Source: G965197715 sp965247615 (GTDB lineage Bacteria; Chloroflexota; Dehalococcoidia; Lucifugimonadales; UBA1127). From it: 64,000 bases of DNA. This document shows, piece by piece, positions 21,976-30,493 of the stretch (position 1 is its first letter; the number at the start of each line of letters is the position of its first letter). The position numbers and the translations under genes were made by a program. The stretch spans positions 558,001 to 622,000 of the forward strand of contig OZ252022.1 of NCBI GenBank assembly GCA_965247615.1, written 5' to 3'. The notes beneath the pieces are model-generated. The model saw only the letters and a program-made list of their open reading frames with translations. It made no database searches and was not told the origin of the DNA.

Positions 21976-22712
21976 CGCAGGAACGACAGGACCAACAGGC
22001 CCAAGAAGGCGCGGAGGAGAAGGCTGCTCCGCAGCCGGGACGCGCCCGGAGAGGCGGCGCACGCCAGGCGGCCGCACCAGCCGAGGGCGGCCGGCGCCGA
22101 GCGCGGCCGGCTGCGGCAACGCCGGCACCGGCGCAGGCCCCGGAGTTGCCGCGCCTCCTGACCCTCTATCGAGACGAGGTGCTGCCGGCCCTGCGCAAGG
22201 AGCTCGCCTACAAGAACATCATGCAGGTGCCCCGGCTGCAGAAGGTGGTCATCAACGTTGGGCTTGGCGAGGCGCTGACCAACCAGAGGGCCCTGGAGGC
22301 CGCCACCAATGACATAACGCAGATCACGGGTCAGAAGCCCGTGACGACCAAGGCGCGCAGGTCCGTGGCCAACTTCAAGGTGCGCGAGGGTCAGGCCATC
22401 GGCGTGATGGTCACCCTTCGCGGCGCCAGGATGTACTACTTCCTGGACAAGCTTTTCAGCGCCGCCCTGCCCACCACGCGTGACTTCAGGGGCATCTCCC
22501 GGACTGCCTTCGATGGCCGCGGCAACTACTCGCTGGGGCTGCGGGACCAGATCATCTTTCCGGAGATCGACTACAACCAGATCGATAAGCTCAGGGGACT
22601 CCAGGTGAACATCATCACCACGGCCCACACGGACCCCGAGGCCCTGAGGCTCTTGGATCTGCTCGGCGCGCCATTCGTCCGGCAGGCCGAAGGCATTGGC
22701 GCTGTTGCCTAG
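21972..22712 (+). CDS. rplE: 50S ribosomal protein uL5 with an N-terminal Arg/Ala/Pro extension
   Basis: The protein has 246 residues versus about 180 usual. The start is the GTG at 21972, overlapping the rplX stop. The first ~65 residues are Gln/Ala/Arg/Pro-rich and have no family match. The uL5 core begins at 'PRLLTLYRDEVLPALRKELA' and includes 'KVVINVGLGEALTNQRALEA', 'TTKARRSVANFKVREGQAIG' and 'FPEIDYNQIDKLRGLQVNII'. A start nearer the core is possible, but no good ATG or ribosome site is seen there, so the extension is probably translated. The core binds 5S rRNA and contacts P-tRNA. Confidence 0.93.
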   Translation: MTQERQDQQAQEGAEEKAAPQPGRARRGGARQAAAPAEGGRRRARPAAATPAPAQAPELPRLLTLYRDEVLPALRKELAYKNIMQVPRLQKVVINVGLGEALTNQRALEAATNDITQITGQKPVTTKARRSVANFKVREGQAIGVMVTLRGARMYYFLDKLFSAALPTTRDFRGISRTAFDGRGNYSLGLRDQIIFPEIDYNQIDKLRGLQVNIITTAHTDPEALRLLDLLGAPFVRQAEGIGAVA

Positions 22713-22751
22713 GACAGTTGGGAAAGGTCTTTGAGACAGAGAGGCTGAAGC

Positions 22752-22937
22752 GTGGCCAAGACCAGCAAAATCGCCAAGTGGGCCAAGCCACCCAAGTACT
22801 CGGTGCGTCAGCGGAACCGGTGCCACCTCTGCGGACGGCCCCGGGGGTACATTCGTCTGTTCGGTCTGTGCCGCATCTGCTTCCGCACGCTGGCGCTGCG
22901 GGGTGAGATACCTGGCGTGCGCAAGGCCAGCTGGTAA
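22752..22937 (+). CDS. rpsN: 30S ribosomal protein uS14, zinc-binding type
   Basis: The protein has 61 residues, is the short type Z and has a GTG start. Two CxxC pairs are intact ('RNRCHLCGRPRGYIRLFGLC' then 'RICFRTLA'), so it binds zinc. The ending 'RGEIPGVRKASW' is the family's. It sits 39 bp after rplE. Confidence 0.97.
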   Translation: MAKTSKIAKWAKPPKYSVRQRNRCHLCGRPRGYIRLFGLCRICFRTLALRGEIPGVRKASW

Positions 22938-22952
22938 GGAGGGGACTGACCC

Positions 22953-23354
22953 GTGAGCGGACTCACCGACCCCATCGCAGATATGCTGACCCGCATCCGC
23001 AACGCGGGCATGGCCGGGCACCCGAACGTCCTGGTGCCGGCCTCCAAGATGAAGATAGCTCTGGCCAAGGTCCTGAAGGAACAGGGGTTTCTCCGGGACT
23101 ATGAGATGGTGCGTGGTCAGCGCTTCCGGGTGATGCGGCTCCACCTGCTGTATGACGAGAACAAGGAGCCCCTGATCAAGGGCATTCAGCGGATCAGCAG
23201 GCCCGGCCGGAGATGGTACACCGGCAAGGAACATATTCCGGTTGTCTACGGCGGCTTCGGCGTCTCCGTCCTGACCACACCCCAGGGGGTGATGGCAGGA
23301 AGAGAGGCAAGCAAACGTGGAATCGGTGGTGAGGTGCTCTGTCACGTATGGTAG
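22953..23354 (+). CDS. rpsH: 30S ribosomal protein uS8
   Basis: The protein has 133 residues and a GTG start after AAGGAGGGG. 'DPIADMLTRIRNAGMAGHPN', 'ISRPGRRWYTGKEHIPVVYG' and 'TTPQGVMAGREASKRGIGGE' are diagnostic. It binds the 16S central domain and is the spc operon repressor in E. coli. The stop overlaps rplF by 7 bp. Confidence 0.97.
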   Translation: MSGLTDPIADMLTRIRNAGMAGHPNVLVPASKMKIALAKVLKEQGFLRDYEMVRGQRFRVMRLHLLYDENKEPLIKGIQRISRPGRRWYTGKEHIPVVYGGFGVSVLTTPQGVMAGREASKRGIGGEVLCHVW

Positions 23355-23923
23355 AGACAGTGGAAAGGACTCGCACCGTTGCCCGGGTAGGGGATAAACC
23401 GATCCCCGTGCCCTCGGGGGTGGAGGTCTCCATCTCTTCCGATAACTCGGTAATCGTCAAGGGGCCGAAGGGAGAGTTGAGCCAGACCTTCAACAGGCAG
23501 ATGATCATCGCCCTCAACGAGGGCATCCTGCGCGTGGACCGCTCCTCGCAGGAGCGGCAGTTCAAGGCGCTCCACGGGCTGACTCGCGCTCTGCTCAGCA
23601 ACATGGTGACCGGTGTGACCGACGGCTTCCAGAAGACTCTGGACCTGGTGGGGACCGGCTACCGCGTTCAGGAGGCCGGGCAGGGGATCACCCTCCAGGT
23701 TGGATTCAGCCACAACGTGGACATCGGGCCCCAGGAGGGCGTGACCCTGGCGGTCCAGAGCCCTACCCGTCTGGTGGTTTCGGGGTGCGACAAGCAGAGG
23801 GTGGGCCAGGTGGCTGCCACCATCCGCGCCGTCAAACCCCCCGACCGGTACAAGGGGAAGGGAATTCGGTACTCCAACGAGATCGTGCGGCTGAAGCCTG
23901 GAAAGGCCGCGGCGCGCAAATAG
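23348..23923 (+). CDS. rplF: 50S ribosomal protein uL6
   Basis: The protein has 191 residues with the two-lobed uL6 pattern: 'GDKPIPVPSGVEVSISSDNS' and 'VKGPKGELSQTF' first, then 'LVGTGYRVQEAGQGITLQVG' and 'IRAVKPPDRYKGKGIRYSNE'. A ~13-residue N-terminal extension precedes the family start. It sits near the sarcin-ricin loop. Confidence 0.97.
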   Translation: MVETVERTRTVARVGDKPIPVPSGVEVSISSDNSVIVKGPKGELSQTFNRQMIIALNEGILRVDRSSQERQFKALHGLTRALLSNMVTGVTDGFQKTLDLVGTGYRVQEAGQGITLQVGFSHNVDIGPQEGVTLAVQSPTRLVVSGCDKQRVGQVAATIRAVKPPDRYKGKGIRYSNEIVRLKPGKAAARK

Positions 23924-23947
23924 CCAAAGGAACGGGGAACAGGTCCC

Positions 23948-24349
23948 ATGCCAATTCTGCCAATCAGACCACAGAAGTACCTGGGAAAGGCCAAGACGCC
24001 GCGCGCCAAGAGAGTCGTGCGCCATATCCGCGTCCGCAAGAAGGTGTCCGGCACGGATGAGCGGCCGCGCCTGGCCATCTTTCGCAGTGCGCGCCATATC
24101 TACGCCCAGGTGATCGACGACGGCCGCGGCCATACCCTGGCCGCAGCGTCAGACGTGGAGGCGGAGATGCGCCAGGACGCCGAGGGGAAGCCCAAGAAGG
24201 CCGTGGCCGACCTGGTGGGGGCGGCCGTCGCAAAGCGGGCCAAGGAGGCGGGGGTGACCAGCGTCGTCTTCGACCGAGGGGGCTTCGCCTACCACGGCCG
24301 TGTCCAGGTCTTGGCCGACGCCGCCCGTAAAGGAGGGCTTGAGTTCTAA
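23948..24349 (+). CDS. rplR: 50S ribosomal protein uL18
   Basis: The protein has 133 residues. 'RLAIFRSARHIYAQVIDDGR', 'TLAAASD' and 'VTSVVFDRGGFAYHGRVQVL' identify the 5S rRNA-binding uL18. A basic N-terminus of ~30 residues is somewhat longer than in many relatives. The stop and the rpsE start share one base. Confidence 0.96.
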   Translation: MPILPIRPQKYLGKAKTPRAKRVVRHIRVRKKVSGTDERPRLAIFRSARHIYAQVIDDGRGHTLAAASDVEAEMRQDAEGKPKKAVADLVGAAVAKRAKEAGVTSVVFDRGGFAYHGRVQVLADAARKGGLEF

Positions 24350-24939
24350 TGCCAGCAAAGACGCCCTACGACAAGGCCGCACGCATCCCAGAGAATGCCG
24401 TGACCCACGTCAACGAGCGGGTTATCCTGATCCGGCGCATTGCCAAGGTCACGGCGGGCGGAAAGCACCTCCGGTTCAACGCCCTGGTGGCGGTGGGGGA
24501 TGGCATGGGGCACGTGGGCCTGGGCATGGGCAAGGCCGAAGCCGTGCCGGACGCCGTGCGCAAGGGCGTTGCCATCGCCCGCAAGAACATCATCCGCGTC
24601 CCGCTTCGCAGGACCACCGTTCCCCACGCGGTCCAGTCCAAGTACCGTGCGTCCGTTGCTCTGCTGCGGCCCGCCGTTGAAGGCACCGGAGTGCTCGCGG
24701 GCGCAACCATGCGCGCCGTCGTAGAGCTGGCTGGGGTGAAGGACATCCTCGGCAAGTCTCTTGGCAACCCCAATCCCATCAACCTGGCCCGGGCCACCAT
24801 GGACGCGCTGGCATCGCTGCGCGACCCCGAGTCGCCGAGGCGGCGGGTACCGCAACCGCCGGCCCAGGCGCAAGCTCAGGCCTCGGCGTCCGCGGTAGCC
24901 GCCCCCAATCCGAGGCCGGCTGCTGGGCGCGGCGAGTAG
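24349..24939 (+). CDS. rpsE: 30S ribosomal protein uS5
   Basis: The protein has 196 residues. 'VNERVILIRRIAKVTAGGKH', 'FNALVAVGDGMGHVGLGMGK' and 'VELAGVKDILGKSLGNPNPI' are clear. About 30 residues of Gln/Ala/Pro-rich tail follow the core. uS5 contributes to mRNA entry and decoding accuracy. Confidence 0.97.
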   Translation: MPAKTPYDKAARIPENAVTHVNERVILIRRIAKVTAGGKHLRFNALVAVGDGMGHVGLGMGKAEAVPDAVRKGVAIARKNIIRVPLRRTTVPHAVQSKYRASVALLRPAVEGTGVLAGATMRAVVELAGVKDILGKSLGNPNPINLARATMDALASLRDPESPRRRVPQPPAQAQAQASASAVAAPNPRPAAGRGE

Positions 24940-24947
24940 AAGAGAAG

Positions 24948-25175
24948 ATGACCAAGTTGCGCGTCACCTGGAAGAAGAGCTGGATTGGCTGCGTCGAGAG
25001 CCAGCGGGCGACCATCCGGTCCCTGGGGCTGCGGCGGCTGAACCATTCCGTGGAGCTGGAGGACAATCCCGGCGTCCGCGGCATGATCGAGAAGGTGCAG
25101 CATCTGGTCTCAGTGGACCTGGTGGAGGACGCTGAGAGCCAGCCCCAACCCCCCAACCGGAGGTCTCAGTCCTAA
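24948..25175 (+). CDS. rpmD: 50S ribosomal protein uL30
   Basis: The protein has 75 residues. 'LRVTWKKSWIGCVESQRATI' and 'SLGLRRLNHSVELEDNPGVR' followed by 'GMIEKVQHLVSV' match uL30, with a short polar tail. The stop overlaps the rplO start by one base. Confidence 0.94.
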   Translation: MTKLRVTWKKSWIGCVESQRATIRSLGLRRLNHSVELEDNPGVRGMIEKVQHLVSVDLVEDAESQPQPPNRRSQS

Positions 25176-25669
25176 TGGTAAAGCAGCACGACCTTCGTCC
25201 ACCCAAGGGTGCGAACAAACGGCGTAAACGCCTTGGCCGCGGGGACGCGAGCGGCAAGGGAAGCTACTCGGGCCGTGGGCGCAAGGGCGCCGGCGCGCGG
25301 GCCGGGGGCGCGGCGCACCGCGGTTTCCAGGGTTGGCAGATCCCCTGGATCAAGGCCCTGCCCAAGAAGCGGGGATTCACAAACCCCAACCCTCACGACT
25401 TCGCCGTCGTGAACCTGAAGCGCCTGGAAGAGCGGTTTCAAGCCGGTGAAGAGGTCACGCCGTCCCGCATGGTGGAAGTCGGACTGGTACGGGGTCTTCG
25501 TCTGCCCGTCAAGGTGCTTGGCGACGGTGAGTTGACCAAGGCCCTGACCGTGACGGCGCACTCCTTCTCCGCCGGCGCGCTTCAGAAACTTCAGGAGGCG
25601 GGCGGCTCCGCTCAGATCGTGGACGGGCTCCCTTGGACCGGGAAGAGGGAGCGACGTGCAGGCCACTAG
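25175..25669 (+). CDS. rplO: 50S ribosomal protein uL15
   Basis: The protein has 164 residues. 'HDLRPPKGANKRRKRLGRGD', 'GRGRKGAGARAGG', 'GFQGWQIPWIKALPKKRGFT' and 'LPVKVLGDGELTKALTVTAH' are the family blocks. It belongs to late 50S assembly. Overlaps secY by 14 bp. Confidence 0.96.
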   Translation: MVKQHDLRPPKGANKRRKRLGRGDASGKGSYSGRGRKGAGARAGGAAHRGFQGWQIPWIKALPKKRGFTNPNPHDFAVVNLKRLEERFQAGEEVTPSRMVEVGLVRGLRLPVKVLGDGELTKALTVTAHSFSAGALQKLQEAGGSAQIVDGLPWTGKRERRAGH

Positions 25670-27017
25670 AGCGGCTGGGGGGCCCGCGGCGGGTAGGCCG
25701 CAGCTCCTCCAGGCCGTCATAGACGCCTTCCGCATCCCGGACCTGCGGACCAGGATACTCTTCACCCTGGCCATGCTGGTCATCTTCCGCTTTGTTGCCC
25801 ACGTGCCCGTGCCGGGAGTGGACCGGGACGCGTTGTCCGGGCTCTTTGGCAGTCAGGGCCACTTTGGCCAGCTGCTGGGCATGCTGGACCTGTTCAGCGG
25901 GGGCGCACTCCGGAACCTCAGCGTCGCCGCCATGGGCGTCTATCCCTACATCACCTCGTCCATCGTCATGCAGATTCTCGTGCCCGTCGTGCCCCAGCTC
26001 AAGGCCCTCTCCAAAGAGGGCGACTCGGGGCGGCAGAAGATCAACCAGATCACGCATTACGCCACGGTACCCGTCGCACTGATGCAGGGCTACGGGCAGA
26101 TCATCCTCCTGCAGCGCGCCGGTGTCCTGGGCTCCATGGACCTCACCGGCGGAATCCTGCCCGTCATCATCCCCATGGTTATCTCCATGGCCGCGGGCAC
26201 CATGTTCCTGGTATGGCTGGGAGAGCTCATCACGGAGCGAGGCATCGGGAACGGCATATCGCTCATCATCTTTGGCGGCATCGTGGCAGGCTTGCCTCAG
26301 CTCGTGCAGCAGGGCTTTCTGACACGAGCCAACCCCACGGGGCTGGTGCTCCTGCTGCTCATAGGGCTGGCCATCGTCTACCTCATCGTCGTCTTCACGG
26401 AGGCGCAGCGGAAGATACCTGTGCAGTACGGCCGGACGGTGTTCCGGGGTGGTGTCGTCCGCCGCGCCGCTGGGACCTCCTACATCCCCCTGCGTGTGAA
26501 TTCAGCGGGAATGATCCCCCTGATCTTCGCCTTTGCCGTCCTGATCCTGCCGGCCACCATCGCCAGCTATTTCGCGCCCGTGGGGTTCGGCGACACGTCC
26601 CTGGTCCAGCGGCTGGCGTTGGGCGTCGTCGGCGCCTTTAGCTCTACGAACATTGTCTACTGGATTGTCCTTTTCTTCCTGGTGGTGGCCTTTGCCCTGT
26701 TCTACACCATGATCATCTTCTCCCAGATGAACCTGGCGGAGAATCTGCAGAAGCAGGGAGGGTTCATCCCCGGCATCCGGCCGGGCCGGCCCACGGAGGA
26801 GTACCTGAACCGCACGCTCATCCGCATCAGCTGGGGGGGCGCGCTCTTCCTCGGGTTTATCGCCATCACGCCCTACATCGCCACGCTGGTCACGGATATC
26901 CGCGCGATCCAGCTCAGCAGCACTGCTCTGCTCATCATGGTGGGCGTGGCGCTGGACACCATGCGGCAGCTGGAGGCGCAGCTGCTCATGCGCCGATACG
27001 AAGGGTTCATGCACTAG
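25656..27017 (+). CDS. secY: Preprotein translocase channel SecY
   Basis: The protein has 453 residues, a GTG start and ten predicted membrane helices. Plug-region 'LLGMLDLFSGGALRNLSVAA', 'GVYPYITSSIVMQIL', 'GERGIGNGISL'-type loop (here 'TERGIGNGISLIIFGGIVAG'), 'IPVQYGRTVFRG' and the ending 'EAQLLMRRYEGFM' identify it. It forms the SecYEG pore for secretion and membrane insertion, which the large secreted proteins in this window will need. A weak CCCC/GGGG hairpin follows at about 27020-27043. Confidence 0.97.
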   Translation: MQATRAAGGPAAGRPQLLQAVIDAFRIPDLRTRILFTLAMLVIFRFVAHVPVPGVDRDALSGLFGSQGHFGQLLGMLDLFSGGALRNLSVAAMGVYPYITSSIVMQILVPVVPQLKALSKEGDSGRQKINQITHYATVPVALMQGYGQIILLQRAGVLGSMDLTGGILPVIIPMVISMAAGTMFLVWLGELITERGIGNGISLIIFGGIVAGLPQLVQQGFLTRANPTGLVLLLLIGLAIVYLIVVFTEAQRKIPVQYGRTVFRGGVVRRAAGTSYIPLRVNSAGMIPLIFAFAVLILPATIASYFAPVGFGDTSLVQRLALGVVGAFSSTNIVYWIVLFFLVVAFALFYTMIIFSQMNLAENLQKQGGFIPGIRPGRPTEEYLNRTLIRISWGGALFLGFIAITPYIATLVTDIRAIQLSSTALLIMVGVALDTMRQLEAQLLMRRYEGFMH

Positions 27018-27058
27018 CAGCCGCCCCTGGTTGGGGGGCTGAAGGAGACGAGGGACCG

Positions 27059-27691
27059 GTGAGATTGATCCTGTTGGGGCCGCCGGGGGCCGGCAAGGGG
27101 ACCCAGGCCAAGAGCCTCTCAGAAGTGTTGGGCATTGCCCACGCGTCTTCCGGGGACCTGTTTCGCGACAATCAGGCGCGGGGCACCGATCTGGGCAAGT
27201 TGGCGAGCACCTACATGCGGCAGGGCATACTCGTCCCCGACGAGGTCGTCATCAACATGGTCTTGGATCGCCTCAAGGAGGACGACTGCCGCGCGGGAGT
27301 CGTCCTGGACGGGTTCCCGCGGACCCTGGAGCAGGCCGCGGCGTTGGACCAGGCCCTGGATGGGGAGGGCGTAGGTTTGGTGCTGCACATGGTGGTCTCC
27401 ACGGATGAGTTGACGCGGCGTCTGGGCGGACGGCTGCTCTGCCGCGATTGTCAGGCGCCGTACCAGCAGGGGTCGGCGTCGGAGCGCTGCACGGCCTGCG
27501 GCGGCGAACTGTTCCAGCGCGAGGACGACAGGCCGGAGGCGGTGCAGAAGCGCATTGAGGTCTACCAGGCTCAGACGTCGCCCCTGGTCGAGTACTACCG
27601 CGGCCAGGGCAAGCTGGCGGACGTGGACGGGGAGCAGGCGATCGAGGCGGTGACCAGGGACCTGCTGCGGCTGGTTGGAAGCGCACCCTGA
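27059..27691 (+). CDS. adk: Adenylate kinase, zinc-LID type
   Basis: The protein has 210 residues and a GTG start. P-loop 'LILLGPPGAGKGTQAK', NMP-binding 'ASSGDLFRDNQARGT' and 'VVLDGFPRTLEQAAALDQAL' are intact. The LID carries four cysteines ('CRDCQAPYQQ' and 'ERCTACGGELFQREDD'), which make the structural zinc site common in Gram-positive-type enzymes. It converts ATP + AMP to 2 ADP. Confidence 0.97.
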   Translation: MRLILLGPPGAGKGTQAKSLSEVLGIAHASSGDLFRDNQARGTDLGKLASTYMRQGILVPDEVVINMVLDRLKEDDCRAGVVLDGFPRTLEQAAALDQALDGEGVGLVLHMVVSTDELTRRLGGRLLCRDCQAPYQQGSASERCTACGGELFQREDDRPEAVQKRIEVYQAQTSPLVEYYRGQGKLADVDGEQAIEAVTRDLLRLVGSAP

Positions 27692-27753
27692 GCCGTCTGG
27701 GTGCAAAAACCGGAGAATTTGGTTAGTATAGTAGGGGAACCCTTCGAGGAACT

Positions 27754-28533
27754 ATGAATGTACCAGGCGCTCCTACAACAGTTTCCGGCGTGACGATCAA
27801 GTCGTCTCAGGAGATCAATGCCATGCGGCGCGCGGGCGCCGTCGTCGCGGCGACGGTCAAGGCCCTGCTCCAGGCCGTGGAGCCGGGCATGACAACGCGC
27901 CACCTGGACGGCGTAGCGGCCCGGGAGATCAAGCGGCTGGGCGCGAAGCCGGCCTTCCTGGGCTACCGGGGGTTTCCCGCGACGATCTGCACCTCCATAA
28001 ACGAGGAGATTGTGCATGGTATCCCCGGGGACCGGGTCATCCGCGAGGGGGACTTGGTGAAGTTGGATGTAGGCGCCATTGTTGACGGCCTGTACGGCGA
28101 CTCCGCGGTCACCGTGGCCGCGGGCCGCATTGCCGATGACGCTCAGGAGCTCATCGACGTCACCAGCGCGTCCCTGGACGCGGCCATCGACCAGGTGCGG
28201 CCCGGCGCCAGGTTGGGGGACATCGGCGCCGCCGTGCAGCAGTACGCCGAATCTCGAGGCTACTCGGTCGTGCGGGAGTACGTCGGCCACGGCATAGGGC
28301 GCCGGCTCCACGAGGACCCCCAGGTGCCCAACTACGGCACCGCGGGGCGCGGGCTGGCCCTACGGCCCGGCATGGCCATAGCCATCGAGCCCATGGTCAA
28401 TCTGGGCACCTGGCGGACCCAGACACTGGAGGACGACTGGACCGTGATAACGGCGGACGGCGAGCTGTCCGCTCACTTTGAGCACACTCTGTTGGTGACA
28501 GAGGATGGGGTTGAGGTCCTGACCGCACGGTAA
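27754..28533 (+). CDS. map: Methionine aminopeptidase type I
   Basis: The protein has 259 residues. The metal ligands are all visible: Asp pair in 'KLDVGAIVDGLYGDSAVTVA', His in 'YVGHGIGRRLHEDPQVPNYG', Glu in 'AIEPMV' and Glu in 'FEHTLLVTEDG'. It removes initiator Met from nascent proteins. A TATAGT -10-like box at 27727-27732 after a GCACCC/GGGTGC hairpin may give extra transcription within the block. Confidence 0.97.
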   Translation: MNVPGAPTTVSGVTIKSSQEINAMRRAGAVVAATVKALLQAVEPGMTTRHLDGVAAREIKRLGAKPAFLGYRGFPATICTSINEEIVHGIPGDRVIREGDLVKLDVGAIVDGLYGDSAVTVAAGRIADDAQELIDVTSASLDAAIDQVRPGARLGDIGAAVQQYAESRGYSVVREYVGHGIGRRLHEDPQVPNYGTAGRGLALRPGMAIAIEPMVNLGTWRTQTLEDDWTVITADGELSAHFEHTLLVTEDGVEVLTAR

Positions 28534-28551
28534 ACGGGCGGGGGAGAGGGT

Positions 28552-28770
28552 ATGGCGAAAAAGGCGAGCATAGAGGTAGAAGGCACAGTCGTTGAGAACC
28601 TGCCGAATGCGATGTTTCGGGTGAAGCTCCCCAATGAGCACACGGTGCTGGCTCACGCTGCCGGAAAGCTGCGGATGCACTTCATTCGGGTGCTGCCCGG
28701 CGACCGCGTACTGGTGGAGCTATCGCCCTATGACCTCAGCAGGGGGCGCGTGACCTATCGCTTCCGCTAG
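28552..28770 (+). CDS. infA: Translation initiation factor IF-1
   Basis: The protein has 72 residues, an S1-like OB fold with 'IEVEGTVVENLPNAMFRVKL' and 'RMHFIRVLPGDRVLVELSPY' and the ending 'LSRGRVTYRFR'. It is intact and of standard length, 18 bp after map. Confidence 0.97.
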   Translation: MAKKASIEVEGTVVENLPNAMFRVKLPNEHTVLAHAAGKLRMHFIRVLPGDRVLVELSPYDLSRGRVTYRFR

Positions 28771-28829
28771 GGCGGCGATGGCGCGCCGATCTTGAGGAAA
28801 ACCCGGTCTGGTGCATAGAGGAATATGTC

Positions 28830-28943
28830 ATGCAAGTTGCACCCTCGGTGAAGAAGCGCTGCGATAACTGCAAGATCGTCAAGCGCAAGGGCGTGGTGCG
28901 GGTGATCTGCATCAACAGGCGGCACAAGCAGCGCCAAGGCTAG
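28830..28943 (+). CDS. rpmJ: 50S ribosomal protein bL36, zinc-binding type
   Basis: A 37-residue open frame from the ATG at 28830 to the TAG at 28943 reads 'MQVAPSVKKRCDNCKIVKRK' and continues to 'INRRHKQRQG'. Cys-x2-Cys, a later Cys ('VRVICINRRH') and His give the zinc site of the C+ form. Standard place between infA and rpsM. Confidence 0.96.
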   Translation: MQVAPSVKKRCDNCKIVKRKGVVRVICINRRHKQRQG

Positions 28944-28960
28944 CGCGCGGAGGAGAGATC

Positions 28961-29344
28961 ATGGCTCTTGTAGCGGGCGTCAACATACCGGACTTCAAGC
29001 GCGTGGAGATTGCGCTGCGGCACGTCTACGGCATTGGCCCGACGCTGGCCAAGAAGATCGTGGATGATTTGGGAATCGAGCAGAACCCCCGGCTCCGGGA
29101 CATGTCAGAAGAGCAGCTGTCCCGGATGCGGGAGATGGTGGACCGGGTGTACAAGGTGGAGGGGGACCTGCGGCGCGAGATCCAGATGAACATTCGCCGC
29201 AAGATTGAAGTGCGCTGCTACCAGGGCATTCGCCATAGCCGCGGCCTGCCGGTGCGCGGCCAGCGCTCCCGGACCAACGCCCGGACGCGGAAGGGCCCCC
29301 GACGCACTGTGGCGGGCCGCCGCCGCACCGCGGCGAAGAAGTAG
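28961..29344 (+). CDS. rpsM: 30S ribosomal protein uS13
   Basis: The protein has 127 residues and an AGGAGAGATC ribosome site. 'VAGVNIPDFKRVEIALRHVY', 'GIGPTLAKKIVDDLGI' and 'GIRHSRGLPVRGQRSRTNAR' are diagnostic. The C-terminal tail that reaches P-site tRNA is basic, as expected. Confidence 0.97.
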   Translation: MALVAGVNIPDFKRVEIALRHVYGIGPTLAKKIVDDLGIEQNPRLRDMSEEQLSRMREMVDRVYKVEGDLRREIQMNIRRKIEVRCYQGIRHSRGLPVRGQRSRTNARTRKGPRRTVAGRRRTAAKK

Positions 29345-29419
29345 GCTGCGCCGCCCCACGGACCGGTGGCGCACGAGGACCGCAGCCGCAGGCTGCGGAG
29401 CTTAGGATAGAGGAGACCT

Positions 29420-29803
29420 ATGCCCAGGCGAGGAACGCGGAGAAGAGAGCGCAAGTCCGTGCCCGTAGGCCGGGCGTACGTACTTTCCACCTTCAACAAC
29501 ACCATAGTGACCCTGACGGACTCCCAGGGCAACGTGCTCACCTGGGGAAGCTCCGGAGTCGGTGGTGTCCGGGGCTCCCGGAAGGGCACTGCATTCGCCG
29601 CAGGCCGGGCCGCCGAGGTGGCGGCGCGCAAGGGCATGGAGCACGGGCTGCGGCAGGTGGACGTGTACGTGAAGGGCCCCGGCCCGGGGCGAGAAGCGGC
29701 TATCCGCTCTCTGCAGGGCGCGGGGCTGATGCTTACCAGTATTCGGGACGTGACGCCTATCCCGCACAATGGGTGCCGTCCTCCCAAACGACGTAGAGTG
29801 TAG
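29420..29803 (+). CDS. rpsK: 30S ribosomal protein uS11
   Basis: The protein has 127 residues. 'AYVLSTFNNTIVTLTDSQGN' and 'WGSSGVGGVRGSRKGTAFAA', then 'VDVYVKGPGPGREAAIRSLQ' and the ending 'TPIPHNGCRPPKRRRV' cover the family. It is a 30S platform protein, 75 bp after rpsM. Confidence 0.97.
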   Translation: MPRRGTRRRERKSVPVGRAYVLSTFNNTIVTLTDSQGNVLTWGSSGVGGVRGSRKGTAFAAGRAAEVAARKGMEHGLRQVDVYVKGPGPGREAAIRSLQGAGLMLTSIRDVTPIPHNGCRPPKRRRV

Positions 29804-29810
29804 GAGAGAG

Positions 29811-30437
29811 ATGGGACGGTACATAGGCCCCTCATGCAGGCTCTGCCGGCAAGTCGGGGAGAAGCTCTTTCTCAAGGGAGACCGCTGCTTTACACCCAAG
29901 TGCCCCATTGAGAAGCGCCGGCGCCCACCGGGCGACCGGCGGCAGATCCGCCGCCGCGCTTCGGACTACTCTTTGAGGCTGCGGGAGAAGCAGAAGATTC
30001 GGTACTCCTACGGCCTTATGGAGGCGCAGCTCGCCCGCTACATGGGCAAGGCGCAGCTGCAGAAGGGCGACACCGGCCGGTACTTGATTCAACTTCTGGA
30101 GCGCCGCCTCGACAACGTGGTCTTTCGCCTGAACTTCTCTGACTCTAGGAAGCAGGGGCGTCAGCTGGTCAACCATGGGCACATCCTGGTCAACGGCCGC
30201 AAGCTGGATATTCCATCGGCCATCCTCCGGCCCGGCGACGAGGTGACCTGGAAGCCGCAGACCAAAGAGAAGGAGTTCGTGAAGGAGATGTCGGGGGCCG
30301 GCCCGAAGCGAACAGTCCCCGAGTGGCTCACGCTGGACGCGGGCACGCTGACGGGCCGCGTCGTCACCCTGCCGGAATTGGCCGCCGGGGACCTGCGTAT
30401 AGACACCAGGCTCATCGTGGAGTACTACTCCCGCTGA
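29811..30437 (+). CDS. rpsD: 30S ribosomal protein uS4, zinc-binding type
   Basis: The 208-residue protein starts at the ATG at 29811, 7 bp after rpsK ('GRYIGPSCRLCRQVGEKLFL'). The N-terminal Cys4 site is complete (CRLC plus 'DRCFTPKC'). 'QLLERRLDNVVFRLNFSDSR' and the S4 RNA-binding segment 'RQLVNHGHILVNGRKLDIPS' follow. It nucleates 30S assembly. A farther upstream start inside rpsK is rejected. Confidence 0.97.
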   Translation: MGRYIGPSCRLCRQVGEKLFLKGDRCFTPKCPIEKRRRPPGDRRQIRRRASDYSLRLREKQKIRYSYGLMEAQLARYMGKAQLQKGDTGRYLIQLLERRLDNVVFRLNFSDSRKQGRQLVNHGHILVNGRKLDIPSAILRPGDEVTWKPQTKEKEFVKEMSGAGPKRTVPEWLTLDAGTLTGRVVTLPELAAGDLRIDTRLIVEYYSR

Positions 30438-30493
30438 TTCCCGGTTGCCGGTTTGCCACTTAGTCAGTGCTACCCTGGACTCGAAGGTGAGAG

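Noticed and set aside
20553..23345. A 930-codon open frame on the minus strand across the ribosomal genes
   Set aside because: It lies antisense to seven well-identified ribosomal genes, its translation is His/Pro/Arg-rich with no domain pattern, and long antisense frames are expected in GC-rich coding DNA.
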